This document shows, one piece after another, positions 1 to 5,368 of a DNA stretch of 5,383 nt. The notes under the pieces are model-generated. The model was not told where the DNA came from and made no database searches. It worked only from the letters and a program-made list of their open reading frames with translations. Numbering within the stretch: position 1 is the first letter of the stretch; each line of letters begins with the position of its first letter. This DNA is from an uncultured Actinomycetes bacterium (lineage in GTDB: Bacteria; Actinomycetota; Thermoleophilia; Miltoncostaeales; Miltoncostaeaceae), in NCBI GenBank assembly GCA_903866425.1, contig CAIPNN010000298.1:1-5383 (forward strand), written 5' to 3'. Position numbers and translations under genes: made by a program.

Positions 1-142
1 CCAATGGCGGTGCGGCGGGCATGCCGTCGGCGGCCCGCGATGCCTGCGCAAGCAACGGCCCGGCAACGGCGTCGCGGCGCACAAGCGCCATCTCCGCCTG
101 CGCAGCAAGGGCCACCACGCGCAGCGCGTCAGCGCGGGTCAC
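1..142 (-). CDS. Unrecognised gene, 5' part only (runs off left edge)
   Basis: An open frame of 47 codons starts with GTG at 142-140 and runs to the window edge without a stop. Its start overlaps the stop of the amidohydrolase gene in a GTGA junction (142-139), a classic layout for translational coupling, which is the main reason to accept it as real. The translated part begins VTRADALRVVALAAQAEMAL and is rich in Ala and Leu, most like one amphipathic or packed helix; I see no signal peptide, metal-binding motif or clear membrane segment. I do not recognise the family. From memory, some thermoleophilian amidohydrolases carry a helical C-terminal extension, and this could be such a domain encoded separately, but that is speculation. 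Function unknown; it probably acts with the amidohydrolase. Confidence 0.6.
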   Translation of the reverse strand, partial: MTRADALRVVALAAQAEMALVRRDAVAGPLLAQASRAADGMPAAPPL

Positions 143-984
143 GGAACCACCGGACCAATGCAGCGGGTGAGATTGCCGCCCAGCACGCCGCGCACCGCAG
201 CGGCGTCCCAGCCAGCTACCCGGGCCGCCACGCCAACAAGATGCAGGGCCTGCGCGTGGTCGCCATACGGTCGATCCGAGCCGAACACGAGGCGCTCAGG
301 CGGCAAGGTGACCAGATCGGGGAGCGCAGCGATGGAGGTGTCGAAGAGCACATCGGGGTACGCGGCAGTTGCTGCGGCGAGCGCACGGTGGTCGCCCCTG
401 CCCCCATGCGCGAGGATGAGCCGGGCATCGGGCACCTGTCGCAGGAGCCCCGCAAACGCATCACCGAGCGGACGCGCACCGAACCCCGCGTGGAACAGCA
501 CCGGCCACCCACGGTCGGTGGCCTCACGCACGACCGCCACGCACTCAGCGCCCTCGGGGCGAAAACCCTGGGCCACAGGGTGCAGCTTGAGCCCCCGCGC
601 GCCGGCGGCGGTGGCGGCATCAAGAGCGCGCGTAAACGGGCGCGTGGGATTGAGCCTGCAGAACGGAATGATGCGCCCCGGGTGCGCGAGCGCGGCATCA
701 GCAACGCGCTGGTTGGCATCGTGGAAGTCGCCATCCACGCCTGGCTCGTCGGCGGGGAATGCCACCGCGGCCGTCACGCCGTTGGCGTCCATGTCGGCCA
801 CCAGGTCATCGGCGGCAAGCGCGTGGCCGTCGCGGTCGATACCCAGGTGCACGTGGGCATCGACGATGGGCGCGTCGTGCGGCACCACAAGCGACCGGTG
901 CGCCCATGCCTCGATCTGCGTGAGGGCGTCGAGGTCGGCGCCGGCCGCGCCAAGCACTGCAGCATCCTGGCCGAGCAGCCGCAC
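139..984 (-). CDS. Amidohydrolase family protein (Amidohydrolase_2-like TIM barrel)
   Basis: A 281-residue cytosolic protein with the signature of the metal-dependent amidohydrolase superfamily. Visible in order: VDAHVHLG with the HxH metal pair (His44, His46) at the end of strand 1; GLKLHP (Lys133, His135); FHAG (His165); LAHGG (His193); and FGSD with the late barrel Asp (Asp237). The metal ligands of the family are therefore all present and the enzyme should be active. Family members hydrolyse or decarboxylate ring and amide-like substrates; the substrate here cannot be inferred. The start is GTG at 984-982, two bases after the thioesterase stop, with GAGG seven bases upstream as ribosome binding site. 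About 38 residues precede the first barrel strand, with no signal peptide. It sits third in a minus-strand operon and overlaps the next gene by four bases. The family call is firm; the reaction is unknown. Confidence 0.9.
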   Translation of the reverse strand: MRLLGQDAAVLGAAGADLDALTQIEAWAHRSLVVPHDAPIVDAHVHLGIDRDGHALAADDLVADMDANGVTAAVAFPADEPGVDGDFHDANQRVADAALAHPGRIIPFCRLNPTRPFTRALDAATAAGARGLKLHPVAQGFRPEGAECVAVVREATDRGWPVLFHAGFGARPLGDAFAGLLRQVPDARLILAHGGRGDHRALAAATAAYPDVLFDTSIAALPDLVTLPPERLVFGSDRPYGDHAQALHLVGVAARVAGWDAAAVRGVLGGNLTRCIGPVVP

Positions 985-986
985 CG

Positions 987-1427
987 TCAGGCCTCGAGGG
1001 CCTCGATGGCCGCACGCATCGCGGCGGGCATCGGCGTGGGCGGGCCACCATCCTGGTCGGCCACCCCCACCACCACCGCCCGCGCGTCGGCGGCGTGCAG
1101 CGCGCCGTGATCGTCAATGCGCTCGATGCGCATGTCCATTGTGTGACTGCTGGTGCCGATGCGCACCACGCGCACGAACACCTCGATGTCGTCGTCGAAG
1201 TGCAGGGCCGCGTGGTACTCCACCGTGAGGCTCCGCACCACGAACAGGTGCCCTGGCTCGCCCAGCAGGCCCAGCCCCGCGGCACGGCGATATTCGATTG
1301 CCGCTCGCTCCACGTACCGCCCGTACCGGCCGAAGTACACGTGCCCGAAGGCGTCGGTGTCGGCGAAGTCCACGCGCATGCGCGTGCTGAACCGGAACGG
1401 CGGATGCTCGTGATCAACCGACGACAC
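987..1427 (-). CDS. Acyl-CoA thioesterase, hotdog fold (4HBT/YbgC-like)
   Basis: A small cytosolic hotdog-fold enzyme expected to hydrolyse an acyl-CoA thioester to free acid and CoA. The key segment is VDFADTDAFGHVYFGRY at residues 19-35: the second Asp of DTD (Asp25) aligns with the catalytic Asp of 4-hydroxybenzoyl-CoA thioesterase and YbgC, followed by the GHVYF helix start. The later LTVEYHAALHFDDDIEVFVRVVRIG stretch is the usual central beta-strand region. I chose GTG at 1427 (146 residues) because GGAGG lies eight bases upstream (1440-1436). An in-frame ATG at 1442 would add five residues but has no ribosome binding site. With the GTG start the gene overlaps the end of the SDR gene by 14 bases, so the two are likely coupled, and the amidohydrolase follows after two bases. 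The acyl group accepted is unknown; the neighbouring SDR suggests a linked acyl-CoA route. Confidence 0.88.
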   Translation of the reverse strand: MSSVDHEHPPFRFSTRMRVDFADTDAFGHVYFGRYGRYVERAAIEYRRAAGLGLLGEPGHLFVVRSLTVEYHAALHFDDDIEVFVRVVRIGTSSHTMDMRIERIDDHGALHAADARAVVVGVADQDGGPPTPMPAAMRAAIEALEA

Positions 1428-2187
1428 GGCTCTCCCCTCCATCGATGGTCACTGAGCCACCGGTGATGAACGCGGCACGCTCCGATGCCAGGAAGACGAC
1501 AAGGTCGCCCACCTCGCCAGGGTCGCCGATGCGCCCCGTGGGGTTTCGCGCACCGCGCGCCGCGATGGCGGCGTCGATGTCGGGCTCAGCCGACAGCAAC
1601 TCGCGCATGCGATCGGTGAGGATGGGGCCCGGCAGCACGTTGTTGACGGTGATGCCCTCCCCCGCCACCTCGCGGGCCAGGGTGCGCACGGCGCCGGCCA
1701 CGCCGGCACGCGTGGCGTTGGAGAGGGCAAGGCCATCGATGACCTCACGTGCCGAGGTGCTGGTGATGGCGATGATGCGGCCCCAGCGCCGCTCGCGCAT
1801 ACCGGGCACTGCAGCGCGGATGAGACGGATCGTGCCGAGCAACGTCTGCTGCACGGCGATGTCCCAGCCTGCGTCATCAGTACCGGTGAAGGGGCCCGGT
1901 GGCGGGCCGCCGGCGTTGGCCACGAGAATGTCCACCGGCCCGAGCAGTGCCTCGCACTGGGCGACGGCAGCGGCGGGCCCGGCGGGGTCGGACATGTCCA
2001 TCACGATGCCCTCGGCACGTGCACCCATGGCACGAATGGCCTCGACGGCCGCGGCGACCCCCTCGGCACCCCGTGCGGCCACGGCCACCGCGGCGCCCTC
2101 GCGGGCCAATGCCTCGGCAGCTGCCCGACCCATCCCCCGGCTTCCGCCGGTGACAAGCGCAACGCGCCCTTCGATGCCCAGTTCCAT
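1414..2187 (-). CDS. Short-chain dehydrogenase/reductase (SDR) with altered YxxxK
   Basis: A 257-residue classical-length SDR with a Rossmann fold that should bind NAD(P)H. Seen in order: VALVTGGSRGMG (cofactor-binding TGxxxGxG, residues 13-20), VMDMSDP (adenine-contact region, about 62-68), ILVANAGG (NAG at 91-93), IIAITSTSA with the serine region around Ser143, VNNVLPGPILTDRM (about 181-194) and the C-terminal ITGGSVTIDGG. Where the catalytic YxxxK is expected there is LSNATRAG, so Tyr becomes Ser156 and Lys becomes Arg160. I believe a subgroup of SDRs often auto-annotated as 3-oxoacyl-ACP reductase shares this LSN-x-x-R pattern, so the activity may differ from FabG. The ATG at 2187 is chosen because MELGIEGRVALVTGG is the usual SDR beginning; a TTG at 2199 would add four residues, and neither has a strong ribosome binding site. 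It is first in the operon with the thioesterase and amidohydrolase. The substrate is unknown. Confidence 0.9.
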   Translation of the reverse strand: MELGIEGRVALVTGGSRGMGRAAAEALAREGAAVAVAARGAEGVAAAVEAIRAMGARAEGIVMDMSDPAGPAAAVAQCEALLGPVDILVANAGGPPPGPFTGTDDAGWDIAVQQTLLGTIRLIRAAVPGMRERRWGRIIAITSTSAREVIDGLALSNATRAGVAGAVRTLAREVAGEGITVNNVLPGPILTDRMRELLSAEPDIDAAIAARGARNPTGRIGDPGEVGDLVVFLASERAAFITGGSVTIDGGESRVVG

Positions 2188-2216
2188 GGAGGCAGTCAAC
2201 CACCAGCGGGGGTGTC

Positions 2217-2228
2217 CGTGGGGCCACG
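2217..2228. promoter_or_regulatory. Short palindrome in divergent intergenic gap
   Basis: CGTGG-GG-CCACG is a perfect dyad with five-base arms. It lies in the short gap between the SDR start (minus strand, 2187 or 2199) and the YgjV-like gene (plus strand, 2244). Its placement would suit an operator controlling one or both directions, but in such GC-rich DNA a dyad of this size can arise by chance. I see no convincing -35/-10 pair in this gap for either gene. Confidence 0.2.
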
Positions 2229-2243
2229 CGTCAGGATGCGCGG

Positions 2244-2801
2244 GTGAGCACGTTCGACATCGTCACCCAGGCTGTGGGATTCGTGGGCTACGGCCTGCTG
2301 CTCGCCGCCACGCTCGCCCGGCGCCGGTCATCGCTTCTGACCATCGACGCATCGGGTGGCGCCGTACTGGTGCTGCACTGGGCCCTGCTCGGTGCCATCG
2401 CCGGAGTGACCCTGAACGCGCTCTACACCGCGGTGGACGTGGCGGGGGTGGATGCCGAGTCGCGCCGCGGACGCATCGCGCTGGCAGCATCCGTCCCCGT
2501 GGCGGCGGCCCTTGTCGTCATCTTCTGGACCGGCCCCGCCGACCTCCTGGCCGCGGCAGGCCTGCTGTTTGCCATCGCATCACGCGCGTCACGTGGCCAG
2601 GTGCAGTTGCGGTTCCTCGCCATGGTCGGGTGCATCCCGTGGGGGATCTTTGGCCTTGTGCACGGGTCGATCCCCCAGGTGGCGTTCAGCGCCATCTACT
2701 TCGTCGCGATGGGCGTAAGCATTCTCCGTATACGGCGGGGCCACTGGCGCGTGCGCACGGCGCCGGATGACACGGCTATGATGCCCGCCGATGGCCCCTA
2801 A
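2244..2801 (+). CDS. YgjV-like multi-pass inner membrane protein
   Basis: A 185-residue integral membrane protein. About six or seven hydrophobic segments are visible, at roughly 5-24, 31-47, 50-66, 78-96, 99-113, 122-138 and 143-162, separated by short basic turns such as LARRRSS (24-30) and ESRRGR (72-77). The order of segments, with an N-terminal QAVGFVGYGLLL, a central LHWALLGAIAGVTLNALYT and a late WGIFGL...AIYF pattern, resembles the YgjV family (Pfam Imp-YgjV), whose function is not established. The start is GTG at 2244, with AGGA seven bases upstream (2233-2236). The last 20 residues form a polar tail. Its end overlaps the next membrane-protein gene by 11 bases, suggesting co-translation. 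It is divergent from the SDR operon. The membrane location is secure; the family call is from pattern recognition only. Confidence 0.75.
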   Translation: MSTFDIVTQAVGFVGYGLLLAATLARRRSSLLTIDASGGAVLVLHWALLGAIAGVTLNALYTAVDVAGVDAESRRGRIALAASVPVAAALVVIFWTGPADLLAAAGLLFAIASRASRGQVQLRFLAMVGCIPWGIFGLVHGSIPQVAFSAIYFVAMGVSILRIRRGHWRVRTAPDDTAMMPADGP

Positions 2802-3072
2802 GAAGAAGTCACAGCCCAAGCGCGCCGGCGGCCGCCGTGCCAACTACGCACCGCTTGCCCACACCGTGGGTGTGCGTCGCTTCTTCCCCTTCGGCTGGGC
2901 CATGTGGACCGGCTGGGTCATGTTCGGCCTGCTCACCGTGGTGATGTTCGCCGAGATCTTCGCCTCGGCCATCGCGGGTCACTACACCGACATCTTCGGC
3001 GCCGCATTGATGACCGGCCTCTTCGCCTGGATGTTCTGGCTGTTCGGTATCAGCCGCCTGAAGGATCTTTAG
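2791..3072 (+). CDS. Small two-span membrane protein with basic N-terminal tail
   Basis: A 93-residue protein that I do not recognise. The first 17 or so residues are strongly basic (MAPKKKSQPKRAGGRRANYA), followed by a short linker and two hydrophobic segments at roughly 38-59 (WTGWVMFGLLTVVMFAEIF) and 69-86 (FGAALMTGLFAWMFWLFG). By the positive-inside rule the basic tail should be cytoplasmic, giving a hairpin with both ends inside. There is no signal peptide and no catalytic motif. The ATG at 2791 lies inside the last codons of the YgjV-like gene (11-base overlap) and lacks a clear Shine-Dalgarno sequence, so it probably depends on translation of that gene. A regulatory or subunit role with its neighbour is possible but unproven. 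The stop at 3070-3072 is followed at once by a hairpin and a convergent gene. Confidence 0.75.
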   Translation: MAPKKKSQPKRAGGRRANYAPLAHTVGVRRFFPFGWAMWTGWVMFGLLTVVMFAEIFASAIAGHYTDIFGAALMTGLFAWMFWLFGISRLKDL

Positions 3073-3073
3073 G

Positions 3074-3088
3074 CGCCCCGAAGGGGTG
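3074..3088. terminator. GC hairpin between convergent genes, possible bidirectional terminator
   Basis: CGCCCC-GAA-GGGGTG can fold into a six-pair stem (one G-U pair) with a three-base loop. It fills most of the 18-base gap between the stop of the small membrane protein (3072) and the stop of the convergent sufR-like gene (3091). On the minus strand the apex reads CCTTCGGG, which can form a stable UUCG tetraloop. No run of T follows in either direction, so it is at best a weak or non-canonical terminator. Confidence 0.4.
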
Positions 3089-3090
3089 GT

Positions 3091-3828
3091 TCAGCCGTCG
3101 ATGGGCACGACCCGGGCGGCACAGGCCTCGTCGCCGTCGGTGCGCGTAGTCATCTCGGCCAGCCTGGCATCGGGGTTGAACGCCGACAGCACCCCGCGCC
3201 AGATGGAGCGATCGAGACCGCATACCCGCTGCGGGTCGACCTTGGCCATCTCCTCAAACGGGCATGCGCGCGCGGTGAACTCGCCGTCCTTGCCCGCGGT
3301 GGCGCCGAATCCGTAGCGGGTGAGCACGCCCACCACGCCCATGACGGCCTCGGTGGTTGATGAGTACGACGGGCTGCGGCCGGCTGCGCGCTCGGCCTCA
3401 CCGAGCTCGCGGCCGAATTCGTAACCCACGCGCTCGAGCACTTCCTGCGGGTCTTCGCCGGACCGGTCGTTCATGGCACGCAAGAGCAGTTCGGCCAGCA
3501 GGTCGTAGTGCTTCTCGTTGAGGAGCTTGTCCTCCTCGGGTGCGGCGAGGGCGTAGAACTTGGCCGGGCGGCCTGCGCCCGGGCCAGTGCGCCCGGTGCG
3601 CCGCTGAAACTCCGCGCGGAGGAAGCCCTGCTCAACCAGCTTGTCGAGATGGAAGCCGGCGAGGCGGCGCGTGATGCCGACGGACTCGGCCACGTCGTCC
3701 TTGCCCACCAACTCCCCCGCCTCCCGCACCGTGAAAAACACCCGACGACGGGTGCCATCACCAAGCGCGGCGACGAGGCGCTGGATCTCAACCTCGTCGT
3801 CCGGAAGTGTGGCGGGATCGGTACTCAT
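3091..3828 (-). CDS. sufR: SufR-type winged-helix repressor of the suf operon
   Basis: A 245-residue DNA-binding regulator. The N-terminal winged helix-turn-helix spans about residues 15-95: GDGTRRRVFF, then DDVAESVGITRRLAGFHLDKLVEQGFL (helix-turn-helix with recognition helix) and the wing RRTGRTGPGAGRPAKFYALA. The middle is helical. The C-terminal part carries ACPFEEMAKVDPQRVCGL with Cys189 and Cys203, then Cys236 in DEACAAR. SufR proteins bind an iron-sulfur cluster through conserved C-terminal cysteines and repress suf genes, so these are the likely ligands. The ATG at 3828 is chosen because the frame upstream lacks domain character; a TANNNT-type -10 (TATCCT) eight bases upstream and no Shine-Dalgarno suggest a leaderless message. 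It is divergent from sufB, which supports the role. It could instead be another ArsR/DeoR-like metal or redox sensor, but the location makes SufR most likely. Confidence 0.82.
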   Translation of the reverse strand: MSTDPATLPDDEVEIQRLVAALGDGTRRRVFFTVREAGELVGKDDVAESVGITRRLAGFHLDKLVEQGFLRAEFQRRTGRTGPGAGRPAKFYALAAPEEDKLLNEKHYDLLAELLLRAMNDRSGEDPQEVLERVGYEFGRELGEAERAAGRSPSYSSTTEAVMGVVGVLTRYGFGATAGKDGEFTARACPFEEMAKVDPQRVCGLDRSIWRGVLSAFNPDARLAEMTTRTDGDEACAARVVPIDG

Positions 3829-3836
3829 GTCGGTCA

Positions 3837-3842
3837 AGGATA
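3837..3842 (-). promoter_or_regulatory. Candidate -10 element for sufR (leaderless)
   Basis: TATCCT on the minus strand fits the actinobacterial TANNNT -10 consensus and ends eight bases before the ATG at 3828. That spacing would place transcription start at or within a base or two of the start codon, consistent with the absent Shine-Dalgarno sequence. No good -35 is seen at 16-18 bases upstream. Confidence 0.4.
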
Positions 3843-3846
3843 GACC

Positions 3847-3900
3847 TGTCAACTGATGCGCAAAGGGGGGCCAGAAACCCCACTCCGATGGCGGTTGATA
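3847..3900. promoter_or_regulatory. Inverted CAAC/GTTG half-sites in sufR-sufB control region
   Basis: TGTCAAC (3847-3853) and GTTGATA (3894-3900) face each other across 40 bases, so each strand shows GTTGAYA pointing towards its own gene. Cyanobacterial SufR is reported to recognise a CAAC...GTTG inverted repeat, but with a spacer of only six bases, so the match here is to the half-sites only. A second dyad, GATA-N8-TATC (3897-3912), lies over the -35/spacer part of the sufB promoter. Either could be the repressor's operator; neither is proven. Confidence 0.25.
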
Positions 3901-3922
3901 CTTCGGGCTATCTGCGTAACCT
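3895..3922 (+). promoter_or_regulatory. Candidate sufB promoter
   Basis: TTGATA (3895-3900) matches four or five positions of the -35 consensus and is followed after 16 bases by TAACCT (3917-3922), a TANNNT -10. Transcription would begin near 3929, giving a leader of about 33 bases that carries the sufB ribosome binding site. An alternative -10, TATAGA (3922-3927), is too far from this -35 but could act alone. Confidence 0.4.
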
Positions 3923-3946
3923 ATAGAGGATTCGCGACCCATCCTG

Positions 3947-3952
3947 AAGGAG
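3947..3952 (+). promoter_or_regulatory. Ribosome binding site of sufB
   Basis: AAGGAG lies nine bases before the GTG at 3962 and is the strongest Shine-Dalgarno match in the intergenic region. It decides the non-ATG start of sufB. Confidence 0.75.
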
Positions 3953-3961
3953 AGCGGCAAC

Positions 3962-5368
3962 GTGTCGACGGCCAAGCCCGAGATCGACATCGATAACACC
4001 TACAAGTTCGGCTGGCATGACCCGGCCAACTACGTGTTCGAGCCCAAAAAGGGCCTGAATGCCGACGTCGTGCGGGAAATTTCCGCAATCAAGAACGAGC
4101 CGGAGTGGATGACCAAGTTCCGCCTGCGCTCGCTGGAGATCTTCGAGAGCCGCGAGATCCCCGATTGGGGTGGCGATCTGGACGAACTCGACTTCCAGGA
4201 CATCTACTACTACATCAAGGCGGCCGATCATCAGGGCCGCTCGTGGGACGACGTGCCGGACGACATCCGCAACACGTTCGACCGCCTGGGTATTCCGGAG
4301 GCCGAGCAGAAGTTCCTCGCCGGCGTGTCGGCCCAGTACGAGTCCGAGGTGGTCTACCACTCGATCCGTGAGGATCTTGAGGAGAAGGGCGTCATCTTCT
4401 GCGACACCGACACGGCGCTGCGCGAGCACGAGGAGCTGTTCCGCGAGCACTGGGCCACGGTCATCCCGCCCGGCGACAACACGTTCTCGGCGCTCAACTC
4501 GGCCGTGTGGTCGGGTGGCTCGTTCATCTGGGTGCCCCCGGGCGTCGAGATCGAGATCCCGCTGCAGGCGTACTTCCGCATCAACGCGGAGAGCATGGGT
4601 CAGTTCGAGCGCACGCTCATCATCTGTGAGCCCGGCTCGTACGTGCACTACGTCGAGGGCTGCACGGCCCCCACGTACTCGGCCGACTCACTGCACTCCG
4701 CGGTGGTCGAGATCATCGTGAAGAAGGGTGCCCGCTGTCGCTACTCGACCATCCAGAACTGGTCGAACAACGTCTACAACCTGGTGACCAAGCGCGCGGT
4801 TGCGCACGAGGACGCCGTGATGGAGTGGATTGACGGCAACCTGGGTTCCAAGCTCACCATGAAGTACCCGGCTGTGTGGATGGTTGGCCCGCGTGCCCGC
4901 GGCGAGGTGCTGTCGGTGGCCATGGCCGGCCCCGGAATGCACCAGGACGCCGGTGCGAAGATGGTGCATGTGGCGCCCGACACGTCGAGCACCATCGTGA
5001 GCAAGTCCATCTCGCAGGGCGGCGGACGCACGTCGTACCGCGGTCTGGTGAAGGTGGAGCCGGGTGCCCGCCGCGTCAAGGCATCGGTGGTGTGTGACGC
5101 GCTGCTGCTCGACGAGGACAGCCGCTCCGACACCTACCCGTACATGGATATTCAGGAGGAGGACACCTCCATCGGCCACGAGGCCACGGTCTCGAAGGTC
5201 GCGGACGACCAGATCTTCTACCTCATGAGCCGCGGGCTCAGCGAGGAGGAGGCCATGGCGATGATCGTGCGTGGGTTCATCGAGCCCATCGCGAAGGAAC
5301 TGCCCATGGAGTACGCGGTTGAACTGAACCGCCTGATCGAGCTGCAGATGGAGGGTTCCATTGGCTGA
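3962..5368 (+). CDS. sufB: SufB, Fe-S cluster assembly scaffold subunit
   Basis: A complete 468-residue SufB, the core scaffold subunit that, with SufD and the ATPase SufC, builds iron-sulfur clusters in the cytosol. Length is in the normal range (E. coli SufB is about 495). Visible family blocks: the N-terminal YKFGWHDP...KKGLN region (14-33), GDNTFSALNSAVWSGGSFIWVPPGV (171-195), YVEGCTAPTYSADSLHSAVVE (230-250, Cys234), the beta-helix core, and VVCDALLLDEDSRSDTYPYMDI...GHEATVSKVADDQIFYLMSRGLSEEEA. Cys378 and Glu407 are 29 residues apart, matching the functionally important Cys405/Glu434 pair of E. coli SufB. The GTG start is set by AAGGAG nine bases upstream. No intein interrupts it, unlike the mycobacterial SufB (Rv1461). 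It is divergent from sufR and followed by an overlapping start, probably sufD. Regulation by SufR in response to iron or cluster status is likely. Confidence 0.97.
   Translation: MSTAKPEIDIDNTYKFGWHDPANYVFEPKKGLNADVVREISAIKNEPEWMTKFRLRSLEIFESREIPDWGGDLDELDFQDIYYYIKAADHQGRSWDDVPDDIRNTFDRLGIPEAEQKFLAGVSAQYESEVVYHSIREDLEEKGVIFCDTDTALREHEELFREHWATVIPPGDNTFSALNSAVWSGGSFIWVPPGVEIEIPLQAYFRINAESMGQFERTLIICEPGSYVHYVEGCTAPTYSADSLHSAVVEIIVKKGARCRYSTIQNWSNNVYNLVTKRAVAHEDAVMEWIDGNLGSKLTMKYPAVWMVGPRARGEVLSVAMAGPGMHQDAGAKMVHVAPDTSSTIVSKSISQGGGRTSYRGLVKVEPGARRVKASVVCDALLLDEDSRSDTYPYMDIQEEDTSIGHEATVSKVADDQIFYLMSRGLSEEEAMAMIVRGFIEPIAKELPMEYAVELNRLIELQMEGSIG

Noticed and set aside
4..1110. Long plus-strand open frame opposite the amidohydrolase
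   Set aside because: Its translation is rich in Arg, Ala, Gly and His with no motif, and the opposite strand encodes a clear amidohydrolase with all metal ligands. Long antisense frames are expected in GC-rich DNA.
1445..2770. 441-codon plus-strand open frame opposite the SDR and running into the YgjV-like gene
   Set aside because: It is antisense to a complete SDR and then out of frame with the YgjV-like membrane protein; composition is Arg/Ala/Pro/Ser-rich and there is no recognisable domain.
3847..3852. Perfect TTGACA on the minus strand as a -35 box for sufR
   Set aside because: At 16-19 bases downstream there is no -10-like sequence; that position falls on the sufR start codon. It fits better as an operator half-site or chance match.
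3867..3881. GGGG-N7-CCCC dyad in the sufR-sufB gap
   Set aside because: Only four G-C pairs in GC-rich DNA and no flanking symmetry; too weak to call an operator or attenuator.
3829..3999. N-terminal extension of SufR by 57 residues to a start at 3999
   Set aside because: The extension would cross the whole control region and overlap sufB; it lacks domain character, and the ATG at 3828 has a well-placed -10 element.
3908..4648. 246-codon minus-strand open frame inside sufB
   Set aside because: It is the antisense shadow of strongly conserved SufB coding sequence. The composition mirrors the sense codons and no domain is visible.
4658..4720. Possible intein or insertion in SufB, as in mycobacteria
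   Set aside because: The SufB reading frame runs through all conserved blocks with normal spacing and total length; no intein motifs are present.
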